From the NCBI RefSeq assembly GCF_032229285.1, contig NZ_CP135084.1, positions 1,302,001 through 1,366,000 on the forward strand: a stretch of DNA of 64,000 bases, read 5' to 3'. The notes below the pieces were generated by a model. That model was not told the DNA's origin and did no database searches. It saw only the letters and a program-made list of their open reading frames with translations. Position 1 is the stretch's first letter; every line of letters starts with the position of its first letter. A program made the translations under genes and the position numbers. Positions 27,461 to 38,318 of the stretch are shown in pieces. The stretch is from Rheinheimera sp. MMS21-TC3 (GTDB taxonomy: Bacteria; Pseudomonadota; Gammaproteobacteria; Enterobacterales; Alteromonadaceae).

Positions 27461-28381
27461 ATGACACATAATGAAATCGACCAGTTAGTAAAAAGCTTCA
27501 TTATTGACGCGGCTCAAGCTGAAGCCAATCCACGCATACAACAAATTGTATTGCGTTTAGTTAGCGATTTATTCAAAGCCATTGAAGATTTAGACCTTTC
27601 CGCTACTGAAGTGTGGAAAGGGCTGGAGTTTCTACAAGAAGCCGGTGGCCGTATGGAACTGGGGCTTATTGCACCGGGTCTAGGTTTAGATCGATTTTTA
27701 GATATTCGTTTTGACGAAGCCGAAGCTAAATTGGGTATCACGGGTGGCACGCCTCGTACTATCGAAGGCCCCCTGTATGTTTCTGGTGCTCCTGTAGAGC
27801 AAGGCTTTGCTCGGTTAGATGATGGCTCAGAAATCGAACAAGGTCAGGTGCTATTCATGCAAGGTACGGTTTTTGGTGCCAACGGTCAGCCACTGCCGAA
27901 CAGTTCTGTAGAAGTCTGGCATGCTAATTTGCTAGGAAATTACTCTTACTTTGATAAATCACAAAGCGATTTTAATCTTCGTCGTACCATCATGACTGAT
28001 GATAATGGCCGTTATCAATTTCAAAGTATTATGCCAAAGGGCTACGGTTGCCCACCTAATGGTAGCACCGCGACTTTACTGGGTTTGTTAGGTCGCCATG
28101 GTCAACGTCCAGCGCATATTCATTTCTTTATTAGTGCTGAAGGTCACCGCAAATTGACGACGCAAATCAATATCGATGGTGATGAGTATCTGTGGGATGA
28201 CTTTGCTTTTGCCAGTCGTGAAGGTTTAGTCCCTGCAGTACAGCAAATCACCGATGCTGCAGCATTGGCTGCACATGGCTTGCAAAAACCTTATGCGTCG
28301 ATTGATTTTGATTTTCATTTAAACGCAGAAGTGGCCGAAGCGCCAACTACAGAAGTCGATCGGCAACGGCCTCAAGCGTAA
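27461..28381 (+). CDS. catA: catechol 1,2-dioxygenase (intradiol)
   Basis: A 306-residue non-heme Fe(III) enzyme opening catechol between its hydroxyls to cis,cis-muconate. The N-terminal helical dimerisation domain is followed by the catalytic beta domain with iron ligands near Tyr161 (LGNYSYFD), Tyr195 (PKGYGCP), His219 and His221 (RPAHIHFF). Length and motif order match Acinetobacter-type CatA. It lies 42 nt after catC. The order catB-catC-catA also occurs in pseudomonads. Confidence 0.95.
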   Translation: MTHNEIDQLVKSFIIDAAQAEANPRIQQIVLRLVSDLFKAIEDLDLSATEVWKGLEFLQEAGGRMELGLIAPGLGLDRFLDIRFDEAEAKLGITGGTPRTIEGPLYVSGAPVEQGFARLDDGSEIEQGQVLFMQGTVFGANGQPLPNSSVEVWHANLLGNYSYFDKSQSDFNLRRTIMTDDNGRYQFQSIMPKGYGCPPNGSTATLLGLLGRHGQRPAHIHFFISAEGHRKLTTQINIDGDEYLWDDFAFASREGLVPAVQQITDAAALAAHGLQKPYASIDFDFHLNAEVAEAPTTEVDRQRPQA

Positions 28382-28470
28382 GTTGTAGCGCAGTTAAACG
28401 TGGCTAACCAGATTCGTTGGCTGCGTTATTTTTTCAACTGTTCGCCCACCGATTATTTAGGTAACAAACC

Positions 28471-29841
28471 ATGTATATAATTGATCCAGACAAACCAATA
28501 AACGAGCGTACCCTGAGCGACTTTTTAATTGAAGATGAAGCTCGTGGTGACCATCGCTTACATCGAAGTGCATTTACAGACCAGCGGCTGTTTGAGCTGG
28601 AAATGAAATATATATTTGAAGGCAATTGGGTTTACTTGGCGCATGAAAGCCAAATTCCAGATACCAACGATTATTACAGTACCCATATCGGCCGTCAGCC
28701 AGTGTTTATCGCCCGAAACAGAGCGGGAGATCTGAATGCCTTTATCAACGCTTGTAGTCACCGTGGTGCCCAATTGTGTCGGCATAAAAAAGGTAACAAA
28801 GCCACTTTTACTTGCCCTTTTCACGGTTGGACCTTTAATAACAGCGGTAAGTTGCTAAAAATAAAAGATCCGGTTGATGCGGGTTACTCGGAATGTTTTA
28901 ACAAAGAAGGCTCGCATGACTTGAAAAAAGTTGCGCGCTTTGAAAATTATCGTGGATTTTTATTCGGCAGCTTAAACCCAGATGTTGCGCCATTGTCTGA
29001 ATTTTTAGGCGAAGCGGCCAAAATCATCGACATGATTGTGGATCAGTCAGAGGATGGCTTAGAAGTATTACGTGGTGCTTCAACTTATACTTATGATGGA
29101 AATTGGAAGTTACAAGCTGAAAATGGTGCCGACGGTTATCACGTTTCAGCGGTACATTGGAACTATGCGGCAACCACTAATCGTCGTAAAGAAGAAGCTG
29201 CTGAGCGCGAAGATAACATCAAAGCAATGGATGCAGGACGCTGGGGCCAACAAGGTGGTGGTTTCTATGCCTTTGAACAAGGCCATATGCTGCTGTGGAC
29301 CCAGTGGGCTAACCCAGAGGATCGTCCTAACTTCCCACGTTATAAAGAGTATACCGACAAGTTTGGTAAATCAGCCGCCGATTGGATGATCCAACGTTCA
29401 CGTAATCTTTGTCTCTACCCTAATGTGTATTTGATGGACCAGTTTGGCAGTCAAATTAGGTTGTTACGGCCTATCAGTGTTGATAAAACAGAAGTGACCA
29501 TTTACTGCATTGCGCCCAAAGGTGAAGCAGCTGACGCCCGTGCTCGGCGTATTCGTCAGTACGAAGACTTCTTTAATGTCAGCGGTATGGCCACACCAGA
29601 TGATTTGGAAGAGTTCCGCGCTTGTCAGCAGGGCTATGCTGGCAAAGTGATGGAGTGGAACGATATGTGTCGTGGAGCCACCCAGTGGATTAAGGGGGCC
29701 GACGATGCCGCTAAACAAATTGGCTTGCAGCCGGTTATGAGTGGTTTAAAAACTGAAGATGAAGGTCTGTATACAGTACAACACAGTTACTGGTTAAAAG
29801 TCATGCAGCAGGCATTAGCAAAAGAAGGCGAAAAAATATGA
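28471..29841 (+). CDS. benA: benzoate 1,2-dioxygenase large (alpha) subunit
   Basis: A 456-residue Rieske oxygenase alpha subunit, part of the enzyme converting benzoate to the 1,2-cis-diol. Rieske ligands are C95, H97, C115 and H118 (CSHRG...CPFHGW). The catalytic iron region '[14 protein letters not shown]' carries the bridging Asp221 and His224/His229. It overlaps benB by 4 nt (ATGA), coupling the subunits. Toluate oxygenase (XylX) is a close relative and cannot be excluded, but linkage to catBCA without a meta pathway favours benzoate. Confidence 0.93.
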   Translation: MYIIDPDKPINERTLSDFLIEDEARGDHRLHRSAFTDQRLFELEMKYIFEGNWVYLAHESQIPDTNDYYSTHIGRQPVFIARNRAGDLNAFINACSHRGAQLCRHKKGNKATFTCPFHGWTFNNSGKLLKIKDPVDAGYSECFNKEGSHDLKKVARFENYRGFLFGSLNPDVAPLSEFLGEAAKIIDMIVDQSEDGLEVLRGASTYTYDGNWKLQAENGADGYHVSAVHWNYAATTNRRKEEAAEREDNIKAMDAGRWGQQGGGFYAFEQGHMLLWTQWANPEDRPNFPRYKEYTDKFGKSAADWMIQRSRNLCLYPNVYLMDQFGSQIRLLRPISVDKTEVTIYCIAPKGEAADARARRIRQYEDFFNVSGMATPDDLEEFRACQQGYAGKVMEWNDMCRGATQWIKGADDAAKQIGLQPVMSGLKTEDEGLYTVQHSYWLKVMQQALAKEGEKI

Positions 29842-30344
29842 ATTGCCTAGATAAAAATACGGTTGATTATCATCAACTTTGCGCATTCATATACCGTGAA
29901 GCGCGCTTGCTAGACGATGAGCAGTGGGATGAATGGTTAAACTGTTATCACGATGATGCCCAGTTTTGGATGCCAGCATGGGATGACGATGACACTTTAG
30001 TGACCAATCCCCACACTGAAATTTCGCTGATTTATTACCCGAATCGTTCAGGTTTGGAAGACCGAGTCTTTCGGATTAAAACTGAACGCTCCAGCGCCAC
30101 CATGCCAGATACACGTACTAGCCACAACATTAGCAATATCGAAGTGGTTGAACAACAAGGCGATCTGATTACAGTACGTTTTAATTGGCACACGCTGAGC
30201 CATCGCTACAAAACCACATTTAGCCACTTTGGTATGTCGCGTTATGTTATCGATGTGAGCGGCGATAGCCCGAAGATCTGTGATAAATACGTGGTGTTAA
30301 AAAACGATTATATCCATCAGGTTATTGATATTTACCATATTTAA
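29838..30344 (+). CDS. benB: benzoate 1,2-dioxygenase small (beta) subunit
   Basis: A 168-residue NTF2-fold beta subunit that pairs with BenA in a hexamer. Recognisable segments are '[21 protein letters not shown]' (here residues 15-35) and '[15 protein letters not shown]'. It has no cofactor and serves a structural role. It starts inside the benA stop and is followed 17 nt later by benC, whose start is preceded by AGGAG. Confidence 0.93.
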   Translation: MNCLDKNTVDYHQLCAFIYREARLLDDEQWDEWLNCYHDDAQFWMPAWDDDDTLVTNPHTEISLIYYPNRSGLEDRVFRIKTERSSATMPDTRTSHNISNIEVVEQQGDLITVRFNWHTLSHRYKTTFSHFGMSRYVIDVSGDSPKICDKYVVLKNDYIHQVIDIYHI

Positions 30345-30352
30345 TTACCTAG

Positions 30353-31381
<1,029 letters not shown>

Positions 31382-31382
31382 T

Positions 31383-32162
31383 ATGAGCGCACGTTTTGAC
31401 AATAAAGTTATTATTGTAACCGGTGCAGCTCAGGGGATCGGTCATGGTGTGGCGTTAGCGTTAGCAGCAGAGGGCGCCAAGTTACTCTTGGTTGACCGTG
31501 CTGATTTTCTGTCTGACGTGGTGATTGAAACCGGCTTAGCCGAGAGCGAAATTGCGACAGTGCAAGCCGATCTTGAAACCTGGGCTGGTGCTGAGTTAAT
31601 GCTGCAGGCGGCAATAAACAAGTTCGGTCGGGTAGATGGGCTGATTAATAACGTTGGCGGTACTATTTGGGCCAAGCCTTATCAATATTATCAACCCGAA
31701 GAAATTGAAGCCGAGATCCGACGCTCGTTAATGCCAACACTCTGGTGTTGCCGTGCAGTTCTGCCAGGCATGGTAGCGCAGCAAAGCGGTGTTATTGTTA
31801 ATGTTTCGTCTATTGCCACAAAGGGGATTAACCGGATTCCGTATTCTGCTGCTAAGGGCGGGGTGAACGCGCTTACGGCAAGTTTGGCATTAGAGCATGC
31901 ATCAGATGGCATTCGCGTCAATGCCGTAGCCACTGGCGGTACTGAAGCACCCCAGCGCAAGGTCCCGCGTAATCCAAAACCGCTGAGCAGCGATGAGCAA
32001 GTCTGGTATCAACAAATTGTTGATCAAACTATCGATTCTAGTTTAATGAAGCGTTACGGCAACATTGCTGATCAAGTCAATGCCATATTATTCCTAGCAT
32101 CTGAGCAAGCCGCATACATCACGGGCACTGTGTTGCCCGTGGGTGGTGGTGATCAGGGCTAA
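31383..32162 (+). CDS. benD: benzoate cis-diol dehydrogenase
   Basis: A 259-residue SDR oxidising and decarboxylating the benzoate 1,2-cis-diol to catechol with NAD+. The cofactor motif TGAAQGIG is at about residues 13-20, NNVGG follows, and YSAAKGG carries the catalytic Tyr/Lys. ATG 31383 directly follows the benC stop; an earlier in-frame start would overlap benC and add an unrelated N-terminus. Position and family agree. Confidence 0.93.
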   Translation: MSARFDNKVIIVTGAAQGIGHGVALALAAEGAKLLLVDRADFLSDVVIETGLAESEIATVQADLETWAGAELMLQAAINKFGRVDGLINNVGGTIWAKPYQYYQPEEIEAEIRRSLMPTLWCCRAVLPGMVAQQSGVIVNVSSIATKGINRIPYSAAKGGVNALTASLALEHASDGIRVNAVATGGTEAPQRKVPRNPKPLSSDEQVWYQQIVDQTIDSSLMKRYGNIADQVNAILFLASEQAAYITGTVLPVGGGDQG

Positions 32163-32215
32163 TTTAGCAACAATCCAGATGGTAAATGCCACACGGATTT
32201 AAAGCAGGTGAATAC

Positions 32216-32875
32216 ATGATTGATAAAACTGTCGCGACTACCGCTGAAGCCGTAGCGCAAATTTATGATGGCGCCACGGTCATGATCGGGGGCTTTGGTA
32301 CTGCAGGTCAACCCGCCGAATTAATTGATGCGTTAATTGCGCATGGCGCACGCGATCTGACCATCGTTAATAATAACGCCGGTAACGGTGATACTGGTTT
32401 GGCTGCACTGATCAAGGCGCGGCGAGTGAAGAAAATTATATGTTCTTTTCCTCGGCAGGCGGATTCTTATGAATTTGATGCCCTGTACCGTGCAGGCGAG
32501 ATTGAGCTGGAATTGGTACCGCAAGGTAATTTAGCCTGCCGGATCCAGGCTGCCGGATCTGGTCTTGGTGCCGTGTTTACGCCCACCGGTTATGGCACTT
32601 TAATGGCCGAGGGCAAAGAAACTCGAGAAATTAATGGTAAAAACTATGTGTTGGAGTATCCGATCTACGCCGATTTTGCCTTAATCAAAGCTTTTAAAGG
32701 CGATCGTTGGGGCAACTTAATTTACCGCAAAACGGCCCGTAATTTTGGCCCCATTATGGCCGCAGCGGCCAAAGTGACTATTGCTCAGGTCGCTGAAATT
32801 GTGCCGCTTGGCGAACTTGATGCCGAGCATGTAGTTACTCCAGGCATCTTTGTCCAACAACTGGTTGCAGTATAA
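32216..32875 (+). CDS. pcaI: 3-oxoadipate CoA-transferase alpha subunit
   Basis: A 219-residue CoA-transferase family I subunit A. It has 'VMIGGFGTAGQPAELIDAL' near residue 30 and 'EINGKNYVLEYPIYADFALIKA' in the second half. With PcaJ it moves CoA from succinyl-CoA to 3-oxoadipate. ATG 32216 is chosen for its AGGTG at good spacing and the family-like N-terminus MIDKTV; an in-frame ATG at 32186 is less likely. It starts 53 nt after benD, joining ben and pca genes in one run. Confidence 0.92.
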   Translation: MIDKTVATTAEAVAQIYDGATVMIGGFGTAGQPAELIDALIAHGARDLTIVNNNAGNGDTGLAALIKARRVKKIICSFPRQADSYEFDALYRAGEIELELVPQGNLACRIQAAGSGLGAVFTPTGYGTLMAEGKETREINGKNYVLEYPIYADFALIKAFKGDRWGNLIYRKTARNFGPIMAAAAKVTIAQVAEIVPLGELDAEHVVTPGIFVQQLVAV

Positions 32876-32886
32876 GGAATAATATT

Positions 32887-33558
32887 ATGAGTTATCAATC
32901 CCTAAGTCGCAATCAATTGGCCGCCAGAGTGGCACAGGATATTCCTGAGGGCAGTTATGTCAATCTGGGTATTGGTTTACCCACCCGTATCGCAAACTTT
33001 TTAGATCCAAATAAAGAGATTTTTCTGCACAGTGAAAATGGCTTACTGGGCATGGGACCGGCACCAGAGCAAGGTGCAGAAGATCCTGAATTAATTAACG
33101 CTGGCAAAGAGTTCGTTACTTTGCTGACCGGTGGTTGTTATTTTCACCATGGTGATTCGTTTACCATGATGCGTGGTGGTCATATCGATATTTGTGTGCT
33201 GGGTGCTTTTCAAATTGCTGAAAATGGTGATCTTGCAAACTGGCATACCGGCGCGGCCGATGCCATCCCCGCCGTCGGCGGTGCTATGGATCTAGCGGTA
33301 GGCGCACGTAAAGTATTTGTCACGACCGACCATGTGACGAAAAAGGGTGAGCCAAAAATTGTAAAAAATTGCAGTTACCCTCTAACGGGCGTGGGGTGTG
33401 TCGATCGTATTTATACTGATCTTGCTGTAATCGATGTGACGGCTACAGGTTTAGTGGTTATTGAAATGGTGCCGGGCTTAACGCGCGAGCAACTACAAGC
33501 GCTAACCGCTGCTCCGCTGCAATTTTCTGCTAACTGTGGTCTAGACAAGGAACAATAA
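32887..33558 (+). CDS. pcaJ: 3-oxoadipate CoA-transferase beta subunit
   Basis: A 223-residue family I CoA-transferase subunit B. The catalytic glutamate lies in LHSENGLLGMGPAP (about residue 51), the diagnostic motif of this subunit. 'VNLGIGLPTRIANFL' precedes it. It follows pcaI by 11 nt with AAGGA upstream, and pairs with it as a heteromer. Confidence 0.94.
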   Translation: MSYQSLSRNQLAARVAQDIPEGSYVNLGIGLPTRIANFLDPNKEIFLHSENGLLGMGPAPEQGAEDPELINAGKEFVTLLTGGCYFHHGDSFTMMRGGHIDICVLGAFQIAENGDLANWHTGAADAIPAVGGAMDLAVGARKVFVTTDHVTKKGEPKIVKNCSYPLTGVGCVDRIYTDLAVIDVTATGLVVIEMVPGLTREQLQALTAAPLQFSANCGLDKEQ

Positions 33559-33561
33559 TCG

Positions 33562-34785
33562 ATGAACGATGTATTTATTTGTGATGCTATTCGCACCCCT
33601 TTTACCCGTTTTGGTGGCGCTCTAGCCCAGGTTAGAACAGATGACTTAGCGGCAGAGCCAATTAAAGCCTTAATGTTACGCCAGCCCCAGGTTAATTGGC
33701 AGCAATTAGATGATGTGATATATGGTTGCGCCAATCAGGCGGGTGAAGATAACCGCAACGTCGCTCGGATGGCGGCGCTATTGGCTGGCTTACCAATAGA
33801 GGTACCAGGCACTACCGTAAACCGTTTATGTGGCTCGAGTCTTGATGCCATAGCGATTGGTGCGCGAGCGATTAAAAGTGGTGAGCAACAATTAGTGCTG
33901 GCGGGCGGGGTTGAAAGCATGTCTCGGGCACCTTTTGTGTTGGGCAAAGCCGATAGCGGTTTCTCTCGGAACCAGAAAATGGAAGATACCACTATTGGCT
34001 GGCGCTTTATTAATCCGCTGATGGCCGAGTTACATGGCGTCGATGCGATGCCTGTTACGGCAGAAAATGTGGCTGAAGATTTTAATATCAGCCGAGACGA
34101 TCAGGATGCCTTTGCTTTACGAAGTCAGCAACGTGCTGCACGAGCGCAGCAAGTAGGTATTTTTGCCGACGAAATTGCCCCAGTCGTGATCCAGCAGCGT
34201 AAAGCTGATTCAATCACGGTCAGTGACGATGAACATTTACGACCAAACACAACGCTTGCAGCGCTACAAAAACTTAAGCCTGTAGTGAAAGCTAATGGCA
34301 CGGTGACAGCGGGGAATGCGTCAGGGGTTAATGATGGTGCCTGTGCCATATTATTAGCATCACCAAGTGCCATCGTTACGCATAACTTAACACCACGAGC
34401 ACGAATTTTAGGCACAGCCGTCGCCGGTGTAGCACCGCGGATCATGGGGTTTGGGCCGGCACCCGCGGTAAAAAAAGTGTTGGCACTCACCGGATTAAAT
34501 TTGTCGCAGATGGATGTCATTGAACTTAACGAAGCTTTCGCGGCACAAGCGCTAGCGGTGACGCGAAATCTCGGACTAGCTGACGATGCGGCACAAGTTA
34601 ATCCTAATGGCGGCGCTATTGCTTTAGGTCATCCGTTAGGTGCATCAGGTGCCAGATTAGTGATGACGGCTTTGCATCAGTTAGAGCGAACGGGTGGGCG
34701 TTATGCGCTATGCACCATGTGTATTGGCGTGGGACAGGGCATTGCGATGATTATTGAACGAGTGGAGGCAGATAATGTTGCTTAA
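33562..34785 (+). CDS. pcaF: 3-oxoadipyl-CoA thiolase
   Basis: A 407-residue thiolase cleaving 3-oxoadipyl-CoA to succinyl-CoA and acetyl-CoA. Active-site Cys90 (NRLCGSS), the GHPLGASGAR histidine and the C-terminal cysteine in TMCIGVGQG are all present. 'RTPFTRFGGALA' at the N-terminus is typical of PcaF/PaaJ-type thiolases. It starts 3 nt after pcaJ and overlaps pcaD by 11 nt. Confidence 0.94.
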   Translation: MNDVFICDAIRTPFTRFGGALAQVRTDDLAAEPIKALMLRQPQVNWQQLDDVIYGCANQAGEDNRNVARMAALLAGLPIEVPGTTVNRLCGSSLDAIAIGARAIKSGEQQLVLAGGVESMSRAPFVLGKADSGFSRNQKMEDTTIGWRFINPLMAELHGVDAMPVTAENVAEDFNISRDDQDAFALRSQQRAARAQQVGIFADEIAPVVIQQRKADSITVSDDEHLRPNTTLAALQKLKPVVKANGTVTAGNASGVNDGACAILLASPSAIVTHNLTPRARILGTAVAGVAPRIMGFGPAPAVKKVLALTGLNLSQMDVIELNEAFAAQALAVTRNLGLADDAAQVNPNGGAIALGHPLGASGARLVMTALHQLERTGGRYALCTMCIGVGQGIAMIIERVEADNVA

Positions 34786-35551
34786 AACTGACGATAAAGT
34801 GCAGTTGTTTTACCAATGTAGCGGAGATCCGGCCAATCCTGCATTGTTATTCTCAAACTCACTAGGCACCGATTGGCAGATGTGGCAACCGCAAATTGAG
34901 GCATTAAGCCGGCATTTTTATGTTATCAGTTATGATACGCGTGGCCATGGTGCATCAGATAAACCCGTTGGGCCTTATACATTGACTCGATTAGGCCAAG
35001 ATGCTCTTTGTGTTTTAGGGGCGCTGAATATTAAAAAAGCCCATTTTTGTGGCATTTCAATGGGTGGCTTAACGGGTTTATGGTTGGCTATTTATGCCCC
35101 TGAGCGTTTTTCGCGTATCGTGGTGGCCAATACTGCGGCTAAAGTTGGCCAAACTGAAGCTTGGCTCAATCGAGCGGCGATGGTACGACAGCAAGGGATG
35201 GTTGATTTAGCCAAAAGTGCGCCACAACGTTGGTTTACCGAGCGCTTTATTAACAACAATAATACGCTGGTTGCAAGCTTGACCGCAACTTTAGCTCAGC
35301 AAGATGCTGAAGGATATGCAGCATGTTGTGAAGCACTGGCTGAAGCGGATTTGCGAACGAGTTTAACTAAAATTACTATACCGCTGCTGGTGATTGCTGG
35401 TAATGCCGATCCGGTAACTACTGTGGCGGATGCAAAGGATATTTGTCAGGCTTGCCCAAGTGCCCGTTTACTGAGCTTAAAAGCGTCACATATTTCCAAT
35501 TTAGAGCAACCCTCAGCCTTTAATCAGGCCTTAAAAGGCTTTTTGCGCTAA
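34775..35551 (+). CDS. pcaD: 3-oxoadipate enol-lactonase
   Basis: A 258-residue alpha/beta hydrolase that opens 3-oxoadipate enol-lactone, the CatC product. The nucleophile Ser is in GISMGG (about residue 93), the oxyanion region is 'SLGTDWQMW', the acid is in AGNADPVT, and the His is in SHISNLEQP. ATG 34775 has GGAGG upstream and overlaps pcaF by 11 nt. It completes the pathway genes; enzymatically it acts before PcaIJ although it is encoded last. Confidence 0.93.
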   Translation: MLLKTDDKVQLFYQCSGDPANPALLFSNSLGTDWQMWQPQIEALSRHFYVISYDTRGHGASDKPVGPYTLTRLGQDALCVLGALNIKKAHFCGISMGGLTGLWLAIYAPERFSRIVVANTAAKVGQTEAWLNRAAMVRQQGMVDLAKSAPQRWFTERFINNNNTLVASLTATLAQQDAEGYAACCEALAEADLRTSLTKITIPLLVIAGNADPVTTVADAKDICQACPSARLLSLKASHISNLEQPSAFNQALKGFLR

Positions 35552-35981
35552 CCGGCTTATCTAACAATGATTGTATTTTTTATAAGGCGTTAAAACAGCA
35601 TACTTCTTTAGTCATTTTTACGCTTTGCGCATGTAAATAAAGCGCAAGGCGAGTTCACGCTTTTCTCGTTCAAATAATGCATATTATCGATGTAAACAAC
35701 AAAGTTATAAGAAATTGTATTTTTCATTTATTTAAAATCTCTTAACTTTTAGATCCTGAGGGATAAGAATATCTCATTGAATGCAGTGCAAATATAATGC
35801 TCAGTGCAATAGAAGGATTGTTGTCAAAACGTGCTAAGGCGAATGACCGAGTCGGCAACAAGTTTTCCTGAATATAATGTTTGTGACCTATTCAAGTCTC
35901 ATAATAATAAGTGGATTGGTGAAGCAAAAGCTGCTACTGCGACTTTGTTACAATAGCAGCTTCTAGCTAAATTTTACTGGT
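35552..35981. other. non-coding gap between pcaD and the convergent efflux gene
   Basis: About 430 A+T-rich bases without a credible ORF. The only structure I can support is the hairpin at 35928-35962. No terminator with a T run is visible directly after pcaD. Confidence 0.5.
35928..35962 (-). terminator. hairpin after the NodT-like gene
   Basis: A perfect 9-bp inverted repeat AAGCTGCTA/TAGCAGCTT with a 17-nt loop. On the minus strand it is followed by TTTT, 20 nt downstream of the efflux factor stop. The large loop makes the terminator call tentative. Confidence 0.5.
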
Positions 35982-37343
35982 TTAAGCTTTAACCCCTCCA
36001 CCTAAAGCCTTAAGTAAAAACACTTCATTCTTTAGTTGCAACAAGGTTGTTTGTAACAATTGCTGTTCTGCAACTAATAGGCTGCGACGCGCATCTAAAA
36101 CCGGGAAAAAACTGTCGATACCCGCTTGATTACGCTCATCTGCCAGCGTTACCAGTTTGCGTGCTGTCGCAACTAACTGCTGTTGGGCAAGAACTTGTTC
36201 GGTTAGATGATTGTGAGCGGTTAAAGCATCCTTTACTTCTCGAAATGCTTGCTGAATACTCTTTTCGTAAGCTGCTACCCGGATATCTTGCTGTACTGTT
36301 GCAAAGTCGTGGCTAGCGTCCAGACGACCACCGGTAAAGATCGGCAGACTTATCTGTGGCAGAAAGCGCCAACTGCCAGAGCCGGCACTAAACAAATCAT
36401 CTAACGCTCGGCTACTAGTGCCGGCAGCCGCAGTTAGCCTGATACTTGGATAATAAGCTGCTCTGGCTGCTGCAACATTGGCGTTAGCGGCATAAAGGCG
36501 TTGTTCTGCAGCCTGAATATCCGGTCGTTGCAATAAAACGTCTGCTGATAACTCAGCAGGTAGTTTGGGCAGGGCCGGAAAATCTGCAGGCAGAATATTG
36601 TCCGGTAATGCCGTACCTAGCAAGAGTTCAAGAGCGTGTTGTTCTTGTTTTAGTAATCGTTGGTAGACGATAAGTTCAGCCTGGGCCTGGTTAACCAATA
36701 GGCGTGCTTGCTGCACAGCAACAGATGATGTGATGCCTTCTGCTGCCAGCGACAGTTGCAAATTTAAATTTTCACGGTAGTTAGCCAAAGTTTCGCTCAG
36801 CAAATTGGATTGTTGCTGATAGCTCAATAAGCTCAGCCATGATGTAGCGACATCGCTAATCAGGGCTAATTTTACGGTGCGTTCATCTGCCATGCTGGCC
36901 AGATATTCGTTTAAAGCAGCTTGTTCTAAGTTTTTTATCCGGTCAAACAAGTCTAGTTCATAAGCCACCAATCCCAGCTCTAAGGCCGATTGCTGGCTAA
37001 TGCTATTGTTACTGCCGACAGTAATAGGTGTGCGTTGTCGGGAGAATTCAGCTTGAACGGCGACATCAGGCAGTCGATCACTTTGTCGGATCTGATATTG
37101 AGCACGAAAGGCTGCACTTTGTAATGCGGCTTGGCGCAAATCTTGGTTATGGTCTAGAGCCATAATAATCAGTTTATTAAGCTCTGGGTCCTGATAAAAA
37201 CTTTGCCAGTCAGCCTGAACCTGCACAGCGCTAGTTGCTGCGACATTCACCGGCAGCGGTGGCAGGGTATTCTCTGGCGTATGACTACAAGCCGAGATGA
37301 TGGCGACACTAAGCAGCAATAACGGGAAACGAATAGATCTCAT
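35982..37343 (-). CDS. NodT-family outer-membrane efflux lipoprotein
   Basis: A 453-residue TolC-like outer-membrane factor of the OprM/NodT type. It has a lipoprotein signal with lipobox ISAC (Cys19), two OEP repeats, and the conserved 'LLQRPDIQAAEQRLYAANANVAAARAAYYPSI' region (about 265-296). It forms the exit duct of an RND pump. It starts 4 nt after the stop of a truncated RND permease on the same strand, so the adaptor and most of the permease have been lost. Whether the protein still works with another pump is unknown. Confidence 0.9.
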   Translation of the reverse strand: MRSIRFPLLLLSVAIISACSHTPENTLPPLPVNVAATSAVQVQADWQSFYQDPELNKLIIMALDHNQDLRQAALQSAAFRAQYQIRQSDRLPDVAVQAEFSRQRTPITVGSNNSISQQSALELGLVAYELDLFDRIKNLEQAALNEYLASMADERTVKLALISDVATSWLSLLSYQQQSNLLSETLANYRENLNLQLSLAAEGITSSVAVQQARLLVNQAQAELIVYQRLLKQEQHALELLLGTALPDNILPADFPALPKLPAELSADVLLQRPDIQAAEQRLYAANANVAAARAAYYPSIRLTAAAGTSSRALDDLFSAGSGSWRFLPQISLPIFTGGRLDASHDFATVQQDIRVAAYEKSIQQAFREVKDALTAHNHLTEQVLAQQQLVATARKLVTLADERNQAGIDSFFPVLDARRSLLVAEQQLLQTTLLQLKNEVFLLKALGGGVKA

Positions 37344-37347
37344 TTAT

Positions 37348-37656
37348 TTAATCCTGTGTGTTGATTACAGTCGGGTTTGCGTTTTTATCTTTAGCTGCAA
37401 AACTGCCAGTAATAACCGCAAAGAATAGCGGTACAAAAAATACTGCTATGAAGGTAGCCGCCAAGGTGCCACCGACCACACCCGTTCCTATTGCATGCTG
37501 ACTGCCACTGCTAGCACCTGTGGCGATAGCTAGCGGTAGCACGCCAAACACAAAAGCCAATGAGGTCATAATAATAGGGCGGACCCTCAGTCTGGCGGCT
37601 TCTGTTACCGCCTCGAGTAGACTGCGCCCTTGTTTTTCATAAAGATCTTTGGCAAA
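37348..37656 (-). pseudogene. C-terminal fragment of an AcrB/MexF-type RND permease
   Basis: About 102 codons, open from just after an in-frame TAA at 37657-37659 to the stop at 37348. The translation runs [16 protein letters not shown]... then '[20 protein letters not shown]' and '[20 protein letters not shown]', which is the last membrane portion of HAE-type RND permeases (normally ~1040 residues). Roughly nine tenths of the gene is missing. It directly precedes the outer-membrane factor gene, as in mexEF-oprN-like operons. The break coincides with the IclR fragment on the other strand. Confidence 0.88.
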
Positions 37657-37877
37657 TTAGCTTACTTGCTGAGCTTACTCAAATTGCTGAGCAAGGTTAT
37701 GCAGTGGACCATGAAGAGTTTGCCGCCGGCGTGTCAGGATTCGCAGTAATCGTGAATACCTATCTAGGGCAATATGCTCTTGCTGCTGTTGTGCCCAGTT
37801 TCAGGACAAAAGATCAGCAACGGTTAGTAACAGCGTTACAGGCATGTAAAGCACAGATAGAAAGAAAATTAGCCTAA
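37652..37877 (+). pseudogene. C-terminal fragment of an IclR-family regulator
   Basis: In the plus frame ending with TAA at 37875-37877, about 75 codons read like the C-terminal effector-binding domain of IclR regulators: 'ELTQIAEQGYAVDHEEFAAG' followed by 'VSGFAVIVNTYLGQYALAAV' and a helical end 'ALQACKAQIERKLA'. The DNA-binding domain and about two thirds of the gene are absent. IclR-type proteins (PcaR, PcaU, CatR types) often control aromatic pathways, so this may be a lost pathway regulator. It abuts the RND fragment at ~37.65 kb. Confidence 0.75.
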
Positions 37878-38057
37878 TAAACTATTTAAACCATATCAAG
37901 GTTGGTATACCGCCTGAAAACTGAGTCTCTATATAATTTATTTTCCGGAAATAGTTGATTTCTACAATTTGCTTAACCAAAGCAGTTGCTCAGAAAATAA
38001 TGAACTAAGTAGAGGACAATTTGTTGTGTAACTACCCCGTAAAAAATTCTTCTTATG

Positions 38058-38080
38058 TGGCCGCTAAGCGGCCATTTTTT
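38058..38080 (+). terminator. intrinsic terminator near the island's right end
   Basis: TGGCCG/CGGCCA stem with loop CTAAG, followed by six T. No intact gene lies directly upstream on the plus strand, so it is probably a remnant of deleted DNA. Confidence 0.8.
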
Positions 38081-38290
38081 ATAAAAAATTAAAGTTGTGC
38101 CAAACTTAGGTAGTGGTCATAAAACTTTTAAATGTGCTACGTGAAAATATTTATTTTGGTCACAGATTGGTCACAAAACACATTTTGTTGCAATTAAAGG
38201 TAATGATGTGTTGAAGCTAAAGCTAAGGGATTGTTTGAAATTTTAATTTGGCAGGATATAAAATCAAGAATGTTCAGTATGTTAGAAAAC

Positions 38291-38318
38291 AAAAAAGCCG
38301 CTTTAAAAGCGGCTTTTT
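38291..38318 (-). terminator. bidirectional terminator after tRNA-Val
   Basis: A-run, GCCGCTTT/AAAGCGGC palindrome and T-run on both strands, 11 nt from the tRNA 3' end. It should end transcription of the minus-strand tRNA. Confidence 0.85.

Noticed and set aside
34125..34520. 131-codon antisense frame inside pcaF
   Set aside because: Opposite a clear thiolase gene with all its motifs; no independent support.
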